Position numbers and translations under genes: made by a program
In this document: in pieces, positions 10,401 to 17,826 of the stretch
How positions within the stretch are numbered: the first letter of the stretch is position 1
How the letters are laid out: every line of letters begins with the position of its first letter
Source: UBA961 sp049317525
Lineage (GTDB): Bacteria > Bacteroidota > Ignavibacteria > Kapaibacteriales > UBA961
DNA: 64,000 nucleotides
Assembly (NCBI GenBank): GCA_049317525.1
Contig: JBMOIC010000010.1
Span: 15,708-79,707, forward strand
Direction of reading: 5' to 3'
Notes under the pieces: model-generated
The model's database searches: none
What the model saw: the letters and a program-made list of their open reading frames with translations, nothing else
Told to the model about the DNA's origin: nothing

Positions 10401-12183
10401 AATTACAATTCGCCCAGGACAATGTTTAGAACTTGAAGTTGAATTTTCTCCTACAGCAACAGGAAAAAGGACTGCAATTATAGATTTAGGCCTTCCAGCT
10501 GATTGTGGCGCTCCTCGTATTCAATTAAGCGGAGATGGTATTTCTCCATTACAGGCAACAGTATCTAATGGAATTTGGGGCTGTGTACCTGTTAATGGTA
10601 AAGATCAAAAAGTAATTAAAATTAAAAATAATGGTGGTAGCGAAGCAACAATAGAATCAATCACTCTACAAAAGAATGATGGAACATTTACCGTTATTAC
10701 TCCAACATTACCAATTTCACCATATAAACTTGGTAGCGGACAAGAATCTAACCTAACAATTGAATTTTCTCCAAAAACCGCAACATTAGGTCTGTGGGAT
10801 TCATTATTAGTTAAAGCTTCTGCAGATAATCAAACAATTACAGTTGGTGGAAGACTTCAAGGTGATGGATGTACTGGCACATTAAAAGCAGATTCTAATT
10901 GCGTTGGAACTACAATAGTTGGTACCAATAATACTAAAGCTGATGCATTAATATTGAATAATACGGGCAATGCGCCTTTGAATGTATCTTCAATCACTAT
11001 TGTTGGATCTACAGAATTTGATAATTTAACTCCAGTTGCACCATTTACAATTCCAGCTGGTGGGAAGCAGATAATGTCTGTAAGGTTTACACCTCAATTT
11101 GTAGGTTATAGAAGCGCAACTGTCAATATTGTACACGATGGACCAAATGGCTCTAGCCAAGCAACTATTTGTGGAGAAGGTTTCTCTGCAGACAGTACAG
11201 TTAATTTTGGAACTATTTTAGTGTGTGAAACTCCTGGAGCAGTAATTCCTTATCCTAACTTAAGTAGTAATAAAGTGACAATTGATGCTTCTGTAGAAGG
11301 CACAGATAAAGATCAATTTACATTATTACCATCAGGAAGTGTAGATATTGGTGCTGGCTTAACTAATAATTTCTTAATAATGTTTACACCGCAAAGTGCA
11401 GGTACTTTTGCAGCTACAGTAAAGTTAGGTCAAAGAAAAATCAATTTGATTGGCAAGGCTATAACTTCTGGTATGAAAGTATATACTAGCCCTAATGATT
11501 ATCAAAAAGTTATTCCAGGAAAAGCGGTCAATTTAATTGTAAAAGCAAAGATTGATTCTGCTATAGGCACAACGAATGTTGATACATTACAAGTTATTTT
11601 AAGCTATAATGCACAAAACTTAGAATATTCTAATAAGTTGATCAGCAAAATTAATGGCTGGACATGGAATGCAGTTAGCAAGCCAAATAATATTGTGGTA
11701 AGCGGAAAAGGTATCACTTCGATTCCTGGCAAATCTGATGTAGAATTGTTTGAGTTAGAATACAATGCGTATTTGGGTGATACCAATGTATTCAGTGTCG
11801 ATGTTCAAGCAACAACTTCTACTCCTTTATCTAAATGCTTAATTATTAATACTGCAGGTTCTTCATTAACATTGGATAAGATTTGCTTCCAAAATGGACG
11901 CTTTATCCGTGGAAGTGGAATTGGATATGCATTAAAGCAAATTGGCCAATCCCCTGCTGTAGATCAAGCATCAATAGAATATAGCATTGGGATTTCAGGA
12001 CAAACCACAATCGAATTATATAATAGTATGGGACAAAAAGTACATACTTTATTAAATGGAACACTCCAAAGTGGATCATATGAATTATCTTTATCTACAG
12101 AGTCATTACCATCTGGTATGTATATCTGTGTAATGAAATCAGGTCCATTCCAAGCTCAGCAACAATTGATGATTACCAAGTAA
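7480..12183 (+). CDS. Giant VWA/ASH-repeat cell-surface protein with T9SS sorting domain
   Basis: A 1567-residue secreted protein. Start chosen at the ATG at 7480, behind GGGAG at 7469-7473, followed by a signal peptide (core FFTMFLFLLITA, possible cleavage after KAQ). A von Willebrand A domain spans about residues 85-290, with the MIDAS motif DKSGSMS and TDGEPN. Next come beta-sandwich segments, a beta-propeller-like SBBP region (about 515-800; GGTxxD, FVGG, FYAQID) and several ASH/choice-of-anchor repeats (FSPTATGKR, FTPQFVGYR, FTPQSAGTF). A cohesin-like domain lies near 1370-1490. The last 75 residues (IELYNSMGQKV, LPSGMY) are a type A T9SS sorting domain. A role in adhesion or surface structure is inferred. 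Confidence 0.88.
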   Translation: MIRRLGFFTMFLFLLITACSVQTKAQVRFNIFAPETKAYPQIRTFFQTLDKDDAPLAGLDSNDFDVFENGIRIPNSALIKRCSSIVDGPALSVVLVIDKSGSMSEQVGQTPDDTRFKFVKIASKLFVQQLNFIDPTAVAIVSFDGQSYLEQDWTNNRNQLLAAIDKIELGTATAYDPPLLHKQWGAIKLLSERPTEPVKRVIIFLTDGEPNRKPTVDSIRKGLQDNGIVFYAITAFTGMNADLARFASETGGESFEANSRDAAAQLQEIYAKIATKLQAKEVCYLQWKSPMGCDDSSRKRKIDITLKKGYNITKSSEYLAPASSILRFDVSPPILSFGNPLPNTPITSSVTVTAKTGQVTLTKGKVTSPAGATFKLTDWDGSTPITIDSGKSRVFAVEFTQGNVLDFRQGTLELTGTPCSPPILPLVGGTASVILVDPISSEVRSTCNDLTILWAGVDSAQEVIIQYSSDDGATWNLLANNATGLKYIWSADELKKLDTKGKFRIKVGLPSAKTYVWAKQIGGTLSDSSVSISLSSDGLNAFVGGSFVGVGTFDTNQMSSAGGSRDGFYAQIDVSGNVVYVKGIGGTSEDQITGIAAGPGKVAYTTGWYIGDATFGNQPGLQGAISKTKASDKSKRNFFMARIESNGNMVMVQDLGPRANTAGEAFGEQIAYDPSDKHVYAQGMFKGTLETTIAGVPVRIQNRTTLWQPFTAIFDEAGNWLDLQPSKVVGKPYTKNTATDKDGCIYETGSFNGTIVKDPGNKLLTSAGLSDGFVTKFCGLPPSSSASQVSFPLAKAKLYSVDPNLRFNMGTTAVGQPKEQTLNTGICNGGNLDTFIDSVGVDNPQFSLKTVLNGRLFPAVNCDTVPIEVLFDPTSPGEHCAKVTFYASCSPIVSMTICGIGVEPCTYTYTSDTVFANTLVNAKSPMKIKTALCNKSGIIIDGKLKLAGTNPGDYKIVSVNPGYGTALPSSGDTTITIRPGQCLELEVEFSPTATGKRTAIIDLGLPADCGAPRIQLSGDGISPLQATVSNGIWGCVPVNGKDQKVIKIKNNGGSEATIESITLQKNDGTFTVITPTLPISPYKLGSGQESNLTIEFSPKTATLGLWDSLLVKASADNQTITVGGRLQGDGCTGTLKADSNCVGTTIVGTNNTKADALILNNTGNAPLNVSSITIVGSTEFDNLTPVAPFTIPAGGKQIMSVRFTPQFVGYRSATVNIVHDGPNGSSQATICGEGFSADSTVNFGTILVCETPGAVIPYPNLSSNKVTIDASVEGTDKDQFTLLPSGSVDIGAGLTNNFLIMFTPQSAGTFAATVKLGQRKINLIGKAITSGMKVYTSPNDYQKVIPGKAVNLIVKAKIDSAIGTTNVDTLQVILSYNAQNLEYSNKLISKINGWTWNAVSKPNNIVVSGKGITSIPGKSDVELFELEYNAYLGDTNVFSVDVQATTSTPLSKCLIINTAGSSLTLDKICFQNGRFIRGSGIGYALKQIGQSPAVDQASIEYSIGISGQTTIELYNSMGQKVHTLLNGTLQSGSYELSLSTESLPSGMYICVMKSGPFQAQQQLMITK

Positions 12184-12203
12184 TTATTATTGTACATATA
12201 TAA

Positions 12204-12238
12204 AAAAAGGCAGTGAATAACATATTCACTGCCTTTTT
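12204..12238. terminator. Bidirectional intrinsic terminator
   Basis: A perfect 16-base-pair stem (AAAAAGGCAGTGAATA, 12204-12219, against 12223-12238) with a three-base loop. It is flanked by an A-run on the left and a T-run on the right. It sits between the convergent VWA gene and the HD-phosphodiesterase gene, so it can end transcripts from both sides. Confidence 0.93.
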
Positions 12239-12252
12239 CTTTTTATCTCTAT

Positions 12253-14472
12253 TTAACTTTCTTGTATTGGGATCTCTTTATACATCACTCTATGATGTCG
12301 CATTCCTAGAAGGTTCTTTGCAAAAGACTCTTTTACTTCTTGTATCTCTGCCATCGTAATTGGGCATTCATCAAATTGACCATCTAAAAACCTATCTTTA
12401 ACAATCGAATCTAATATTTCTACGATATCTTCTCTATTATCTGCATTGGCAGCCCTTGCAATAGCTTCGGCAGCATCTGCCAGCATAACAATAGCTGTTT
12501 CTTTAGTTACAGGTTTAGGGCCTGTATATCTATAGTCTTCCATTTTAACAATTGTAGATCCTTCACCAATATTAGACAATTCAATAGCTTTAGCATAAAA
12601 GTGCTTAATAAGCATAGTTCCATGATGCATAGGAATAAAATCTATAATTCTTTGAGGTAATTTATATTCTATCGCTAATTCTATTCCATCTTGAACATGA
12701 TCTCTAATGATAGAAGCACTTTTTTTAGGTGCTAATTTATCATGTTTATTATCGATATTTATTTGATTTTCAACATAATATTCCGCTTTTGGAATTTTAC
12801 CTATATCATGAAAATAAGAACCTACTTTGGCTAGAAGTCCATTAGCCCCTATTGCAATCGCAGCACTTTCTGATAATCGTGCAATGGTTAAAGTATGCTG
12901 ATATGTACCGGGTGATTTCTCACTCATTTCTACTAATAATGGATGTTCTACATTATCATATTCTTTTAAACGTAAATCTGTTGTAAGATTAAAAACTCTT
13001 TCAATAATATACAAAATACCAAAAGTCAATAAAGGAGAAAAAACTGAGTTAACTCCAGCTACACCCAATTGGAGAAGTGTTTCTGAAATATCAAGAGTTC
13101 TTTCAGCACTAATTGAAATGATTGTAAGAGCAAAACCAAGCATAACAAAGAGAATTGATTGAAATATCTGTGTTCTACTTTTAATATCTCTTACACTATA
13201 AGCAGCTAGCATACCGCCTATCATCATTGCCAAACCAACAGAATAATCGCTTCCTCTAATACCTGCAATCAACAAAGACATCACAACCGTACTATAAAAA
13301 GCAGTTCTTGAATCAAATAAAATAGCAATTAGCATCGATAATGCAGGTACTATCACGGCATATTCTAATGGATAACTCGAATTAATGATAATTGAAAACC
13401 AACCTGATAATGAAGCCAGCAACATAATCCCACATAATCCCATTACTTTATAATTATCTTTAAATATATTTGGTCTTATGAAATACAGATACAAAATCAA
13501 CATTGAAAAAATTATGAAGGAATGTCCCATACCACCAAGAAAGACAATCCAAGAATAATCTTTTCCTTCGATTATTGATCGATAGCTAGTATACGATTGC
13601 ATTTTAAGCATTGCCATTCTATCGATTCTTTCACCCTTATTGATGATGATATCTCCAGCCTTTACAATTCCTAAGGTTCTTGGTACAGCACTGATTTTTA
13701 CATTTGACAACTCATTTGTAAGAGATTCAGAATACATGAACTTTGCAGGTAGAACTGATATCAACATCTTTACTAGAATAAAGCTTGTTTGTTCATCAAA
13801 CTGATTATTAAGAGCTCTTATCAGAATTCGTTTAACAGATGAGGAATCAATTAATTCATGTCTCTGTAATTCAATATCTTGTAAACTATTTTTCTTAATA
13901 ATAATACTTTGCCATAAGGAGTCTATTTGAATATTTACATAAGATTTACCTGAATAGACTGAATCTAGTATATTCGATTTATATAAAGCTAGAACTTGAA
14001 GGAACTTCTCTTTGGTATTAGGATCAATTTTTTGGAATTTTTGATATATATCAGAGGATACATTGGCTTTAATCACATTATTATTATTTGATTTTAGCAA
14101 GGATTCTTCAAGGAGAATAAGATTAGAATCTGCTTTTTGTCTACTTACTTTATTATCGACAAATACCGGGCTTGAATGCTCTTTTATAAATTGAATTTCA
14201 GCATTAATTTCTTGTAAAGGCTTATTAATTGCAAAAGGATATTCAGCTTTTACAGTTTCATTCATCCAAAGAATACCATCAGACACTTTCTTTATATCAG
14301 AAGATCCATCTTCGAAATTTTGATGATGGGGAAATAATAATCCAACAAGTATAATAGATATGCACAATATTGAATACTTAACAATATGTGAATTTCTAAG
14401 AGAGATTTCAGGCGTTTGTTCTTGAGCTTCTGTATTTTTTAATTGCTCAAATAAGGTTTTTTGTTTAGCCAT
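12253..14472 (-). CDS. 7TM-HD family phosphohydrolase (PgpH-like c-di-AMP phosphodiesterase)
   Basis: A 739-residue membrane protein. One transmembrane helix (about 31-49) precedes a large outside domain (50-310; 7TMR-HDED type), then seven helices (about 315-490) and a cytosolic HD domain. The metal-binding residues are visible: His in GTYQHTLTIARL, the HD pair in VGSYFHDIGKIPKAEYY, and later DHVQDG and HHGT. Family members such as Listeria PgpH hydrolyse cyclic di-AMP. No diadenylate cyclase lies in the window. It ends next to a strong shared terminator and is preceded by the barrel-like gene 18 bases upstream, probably one transcript. Confidence 0.9.
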   Translation of the reverse strand: MAKQKTLFEQLKNTEAQEQTPEISLRNSHIVKYSILCISIILVGLLFPHHQNFEDGSSDIKKVSDGILWMNETVKAEYPFAINKPLQEINAEIQFIKEHSSPVFVDNKVSRQKADSNLILLEESLLKSNNNNVIKANVSSDIYQKFQKIDPNTKEKFLQVLALYKSNILDSVYSGKSYVNIQIDSLWQSIIIKKNSLQDIELQRHELIDSSSVKRILIRALNNQFDEQTSFILVKMLISVLPAKFMYSESLTNELSNVKISAVPRTLGIVKAGDIIINKGERIDRMAMLKMQSYTSYRSIIEGKDYSWIVFLGGMGHSFIIFSMLILYLYFIRPNIFKDNYKVMGLCGIMLLASLSGWFSIIINSSYPLEYAVIVPALSMLIAILFDSRTAFYSTVVMSLLIAGIRGSDYSVGLAMMIGGMLAAYSVRDIKSRTQIFQSILFVMLGFALTIISISAERTLDISETLLQLGVAGVNSVFSPLLTFGILYIIERVFNLTTDLRLKEYDNVEHPLLVEMSEKSPGTYQHTLTIARLSESAAIAIGANGLLAKVGSYFHDIGKIPKAEYYVENQINIDNKHDKLAPKKSASIIRDHVQDGIELAIEYKLPQRIIDFIPMHHGTMLIKHFYAKAIELSNIGEGSTIVKMEDYRYTGPKPVTKETAIVMLADAAEAIARAANADNREDIVEILDSIVKDRFLDGQFDECPITMAEIQEVKESFAKNLLGMRHHRVMYKEIPIQES

Positions 14473-14490
14473 AATAATCTGTTATTCTTT

Positions 14491-15327
14491 TCAAAATATA
14501 TCAGCACTTTCAATATTAATAGAATAGGAATTTCCAAACAAACTTTGGAAGCGAATTAATCCTTTTACTATTAATGAAGGGGCTTGGAAAAAATCAATAC
14601 GTATATCTAATGATTGCAAAGGTACTGAATATGTAGTTCGTAAAACAATATCTGGTGTTAATCCCATGACAGCACATATTCTTAAACCCGTAATGGCTTG
14701 AAGAATTAAAATGTCAGTTTCAAGGTAAAAATTATCAGTAATATCAGAATTAATTCCAATAGAATACTGAGGCATGGAAGGTTGATAAAGAATGGTATTA
14801 TGCGTTTGTAAAGATTGTATACATATTAGTTTAGAGCTTAACCATGGAGATATATGAGTAATACCTCCTGTTAAAAAGTACGGTCCATTAATAAAAGATT
14901 GTTCATCTCCTATATGCATATATGTACTACTTAGGCCGAAAAGAATATCAGTTTGTGCAATTGGTGATTTCCACTTGCATACGATACTAGGTGTTATTTC
15001 ATTATAGTATTGTGAATATATTGACATTATTGAAGATTCGATTTCAATATCATTATGAGGAATTATATAAGCATTAATCGTATATGGGGTTAATTGTGCA
15101 ATGCCAGAGGATTGAGGGCTAATCGTACATCCTAAAGAATATAAAGGGAGACTATTAAGTGAATCATGCGCTTCCCAGAATTTGTGATGAGTATTCATCA
15201 CATTAGAAAGATTAGATTCATATAAAGAAAAATGTCCAATTTGACTATAGCAATCAAACAAAATAAAAAAGTTGCTATGAGCAACTATGCATAGTATTTT
15301 AGCAGTACGTATAATACTGACATTCAT
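14491..15327 (-). CDS. Putative outer-membrane beta-barrel protein, family unrecognised
   Basis: A 278-residue protein that I cannot assign to a named family. Start chosen at the ATG at 15327 because AGGGG lies six bases upstream (15334-15338); the ATG at 15363 would overlap the divergent gene. A hydrophobic N-terminus (KILCIVAHSNFFILF) ends near CYSQ, like a signal peptide. The remainder alternates polar and hydrophobic residues in short strands separated by turns, ending SINIESADIF, as expected of a small beta-barrel or PorP/PorQ-like protein. It lies directly before the PgpH-like gene and head-to-head with the DUF4835 gene. The barrel call is an inference from residue pattern. Confidence 0.5.
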   Translation of the reverse strand: MNVSIIRTAKILCIVAHSNFFILFDCYSQIGHFSLYESNLSNVMNTHHKFWEAHDSLNSLPLYSLGCTISPQSSGIAQLTPYTINAYIIPHNDIEIESSIMSIYSQYYNEITPSIVCKWKSPIAQTDILFGLSSTYMHIGDEQSFINGPYFLTGGITHISPWLSSKLICIQSLQTHNTILYQPSMPQYSIGINSDITDNFYLETDILILQAITGLRICAVMGLTPDIVLRTTYSVPLQSLDIRIDFFQAPSLIVKGLIRFQSLFGNSYSINIESADIF

Positions 15328-15345
15328 ATAAAACCCCTGATTATT

Positions 15346-16257
15346 ATGTTTAAAATAAAACAAACTCTTGTTATTTCATGTATGTATTGCGCACTTACTT
15401 TTCTAAGTACTTTACATGCACAAGAAATTCAATTTCAAGTAAATGTTGATTTAAATAATATACCTTTTGATAGTAGAATAGATATTCAAAATCTGAAATC
15501 AGATATTATTAATTATTTATCGACACAAAAATATGCCGATCAAGATTGGGAAAAGCCTAAAGTTCCTGTAGATATTGGTATTACTGTTACTGGAAAAGCC
15601 TCAAATAATACATATTCAGCTATTTTAACAGTATTAAGCTATACTCTATTAGAAAATGGAGCAAAATCAGTTTTAATGAAATCAATCGAAAAAAATTGGT
15701 CTTTTGAGTATGCTCCTGGTGCAGCACTCTCATTTCAAAATAATAGATTCAATAGTTTATCCTCCCCTATTGATTATTATATGCTTACTGCAATGGGCTT
15801 ATTTTTGGACACCTATGGAGAATTAGAAGGTACACCATTTTATGAAAAAGCAAAGTTAATTTGTCGTAATGGGGCTGCTGTGAATGCATCTGGATATACT
15901 ATGACTCCCGACCCCTCTGTTCCTTCCAAAATTGGATTAGTAACTGAATTAACTGACATGGTATTTGATGACTTTAGAAAACTAATATTCTCCTATCATT
16001 TTGATGGTTTAGAGGCCCTAGAAAAAGATAAAGATTCTGGAAAAAAAGTAATGGCAAACATTATTACTTCTATGAAAACATTTAAACAAAAGAAAGTAAC
16101 CATGAGAAGTACATTAATGGATTATTTTTTTAATGCAAAATTCATGGAGATAGCAGATATCTTTAAAGGATATGATGACCCAGAGCTATTTACAAATTTA
16201 GGCATATTAGACCCCGCAAATAATAGCATTTATCAAAAAGCTCAGGATGATAGATAA
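15346..16257 (+). CDS. DUF4835 family exported protein (PorD-like, T9SS-associated)
   Basis: A 303-residue exported protein. A signal peptide ends near STLHAQ and is followed by EIQFQVNVDLNNI, the typical opening of DUF4835. Other family landmarks are YSAILTVLSYTL, FENNRF-like FQNNRFNSL, a DYYMLTAMGLFLDTYGELEGTPFYEKA block (about 140-170), and a C-terminal helical region. From memory, members are annotated PorD in T9SS-bearing Bacteroidota; their exact role is not settled. The window also encodes a T9SS cargo protein (7480-12183). The start lies only 18 bases from the divergent barrel gene's start and lacks a clear Shine-Dalgarno. Confidence 0.7.
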   Translation: MFKIKQTLVISCMYCALTFLSTLHAQEIQFQVNVDLNNIPFDSRIDIQNLKSDIINYLSTQKYADQDWEKPKVPVDIGITVTGKASNNTYSAILTVLSYTLLENGAKSVLMKSIEKNWSFEYAPGAALSFQNNRFNSLSSPIDYYMLTAMGLFLDTYGELEGTPFYEKAKLICRNGAAVNASGYTMTPDPSVPSKIGLVTELTDMVFDDFRKLIFSYHFDGLEALEKDKDSGKKVMANIITSMKTFKQKKVTMRSTLMDYFFNAKFMEIADIFKGYDDPELFTNLGILDPANNSIYQKAQDDR

Positions 16258-17307
16258 ATGCAACATATGATTGATCTAAGAAGCGATACAGTTACTAAAC
16301 CTACCGAAGAGATGCGAATATGCATGGCGCATGCAGATGTAGGTGATGATATTTATGGTGAAGACCCAACAATCAATCATTTGCAAGAATATATTGCAGA
16401 TATGTTTCAAAAAGAAGCTGCGTTATTTGTTCCAACTGGAGTAATGAGTAATCAGATAGCATTGGCTATTCATACAAAAAAAGGTGATGAAATTATTGTT
16501 GAAAGTCAATCACACTTATTTCATTATGAAACATCTGCACCTTCAATCATATCAGGAGTTCAAATGTATTGTGTTCCTTCACAATATGGTGAAATCCCCT
16601 TAGAATCTATATCCGAAGCAATACGTCCACCAGATTATTATTTTCCCACTACAAGTTTAGTGTGCTTAGAACAAACGCATAATCGTCATGGAGGCACAGT
16701 TTTATCACTTGAATATCTTCAATCTGTTTCAGAAATGTTAAAAGAAAAAGAGATTAAATTTCATTGCGATGGAGCCCGTATTTGGAATGCATGTGCAGAA
16801 ACAGGTATTTCCCCACATGAATATGCTCGGAATTTTGATACTGTATCAGTGTGCCTATCAAAAGGACTAGGCTCCCCTGCTGGGTCTGTATTATTAGGAA
16901 ATAAGAAGCACATAGAATTAGCAAGAAAATGGCGCAAAATATTAGGTGGAGGTATGAGGCAATCTGGCATCTTAGCAGCTGGAGGTTTATATGCTTTACA
17001 ATACCATAGAAAATTGCTAAACAATGATCATCATAATGCAAGGCTTTTTGCAGAAATGATTGCAAGTTCAGGATTATGTACTATTGCTAATAGTAATCAT
17101 AAAGTAGATACAAATATTGTAATTATTGAATGTTTACAAGGAGTTAAACCATTAGATTTTATTGATGAATGTAAGAAAAGACATCTTATTATATCTATGG
17201 GACGTTCCAATTGTGTAAGAGCCGTATTTCATTTTCAAGTTTCTACAGAGCAAACCATACAAGCAGCTCAAATTGCTGTAGAAGCTTTACAAGTATTAGC
17301 TCAATAA
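16258..17307 (+). CDS. ltaE: Low-specificity L-threonine aldolase
   Basis: A 349-residue PLP enzyme of the threonine aldolase family, cleaving L-threonine/allo-threonine to glycine and acetaldehyde. It opens with MIDLRSDTVTKPTEEMR, characteristic of the family, followed by DVGDDIYGEDPT and ALFVPTGVMSNQIA. The PLP Lys is in VCLSKGLGSPAGS (about residues 198-210), and LGGGMRQSGILAAGGL follows. The ATG directly abuts the DUF4835 stop codon, with AGGATG inside the end of that gene acting as ribosome site, so the two are coupled. The enzyme is cytosolic and full length. Confidence 0.93.
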   Translation: MQHMIDLRSDTVTKPTEEMRICMAHADVGDDIYGEDPTINHLQEYIADMFQKEAALFVPTGVMSNQIALAIHTKKGDEIIVESQSHLFHYETSAPSIISGVQMYCVPSQYGEIPLESISEAIRPPDYYFPTTSLVCLEQTHNRHGGTVLSLEYLQSVSEMLKEKEIKFHCDGARIWNACAETGISPHEYARNFDTVSVCLSKGLGSPAGSVLLGNKKHIELARKWRKILGGGMRQSGILAAGGLYALQYHRKLLNNDHHNARLFAEMIASSGLCTIANSNHKVDTNIVIIECLQGVKPLDFIDECKKRHLIISMGRSNCVRAVFHFQVSTEQTIQAAQIAVEALQVLAQ

Positions 17308-17335
17308 TGCTTTATAATAAATAGCCTACTTCATT

Positions 17336-17806
17336 ATGAAACAAATACAACCTCATCAACATACAATTGATAGTATTAAATATAAACATCGTTTGACTGG
17401 AAAAGTAAAAAGCTTCGAAGTTGATAGACAAAATATTGTTCATAATGCCGTATATATATACTGGCTGGAAGAATCTAGAATTGAATATTTTAGGTCTATT
17501 GGAATATCTATTGACTCCGAAACATTCATTACAAAAGATCGATTTGTTGTTGCTAAGAATGAAGTTAATTATGTTTCGCCTGCACAGTTTGATCAATCAT
17601 ATATACTTCTAACCAGAGTTTCAGAAATCCATAATTCTTCCATCATATTTGATCAAATCATTCTATCCTATCCAGATAATCAATTAATTGTACAAGCAAC
17701 AGGTGTTCTAGTTAATCTTAATCCGATAACAAATGCACCCGAAAGAATACATGATGATTATAGAAAGTTAGTTATAGATTATGAAGATTATGCTGTTTTA
17801 CAATAA
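17336..17806 (+). CDS. Acyl-CoA thioesterase, hotdog fold (YbgC/FadM-like)
   Basis: A 156-residue single-domain 4HBT/hotdog thioesterase. The fold's central helix motif is seen in NIVHNAVYIYWLEESRIEYFR (split here as NIVHNAVY and EESRIEYF, residues about 34-54). KHRLTGKVKSFEVDRQ precedes it, as in YbgC-type enzymes, although the usual catalytic Asp position is occupied by the VDRQN stretch. Substrate is not predictable. It follows the aldolase gene by 28 bases and precedes the OmpA-type gene by 20, in one orientation. Confidence 0.8.
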   Translation: MKQIQPHQHTIDSIKYKHRLTGKVKSFEVDRQNIVHNAVYIYWLEESRIEYFRSIGISIDSETFITKDRFVVAKNEVNYVSPAQFDQSYILLTRVSEIHNSSIIFDQIILSYPDNQLIVQATGVLVNLNPITNAPERIHDDYRKLVIDYEDYAVLQ

Positions 17807-17826
17807 ATACTTATAGTTCATTGAAC

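Noticed and set aside
16754..17065. Minus-strand open frames within the threonine aldolase gene
   Set aside because: Two overlapping antisense frames in a strongly conserved coding gene; no start signal or domain.
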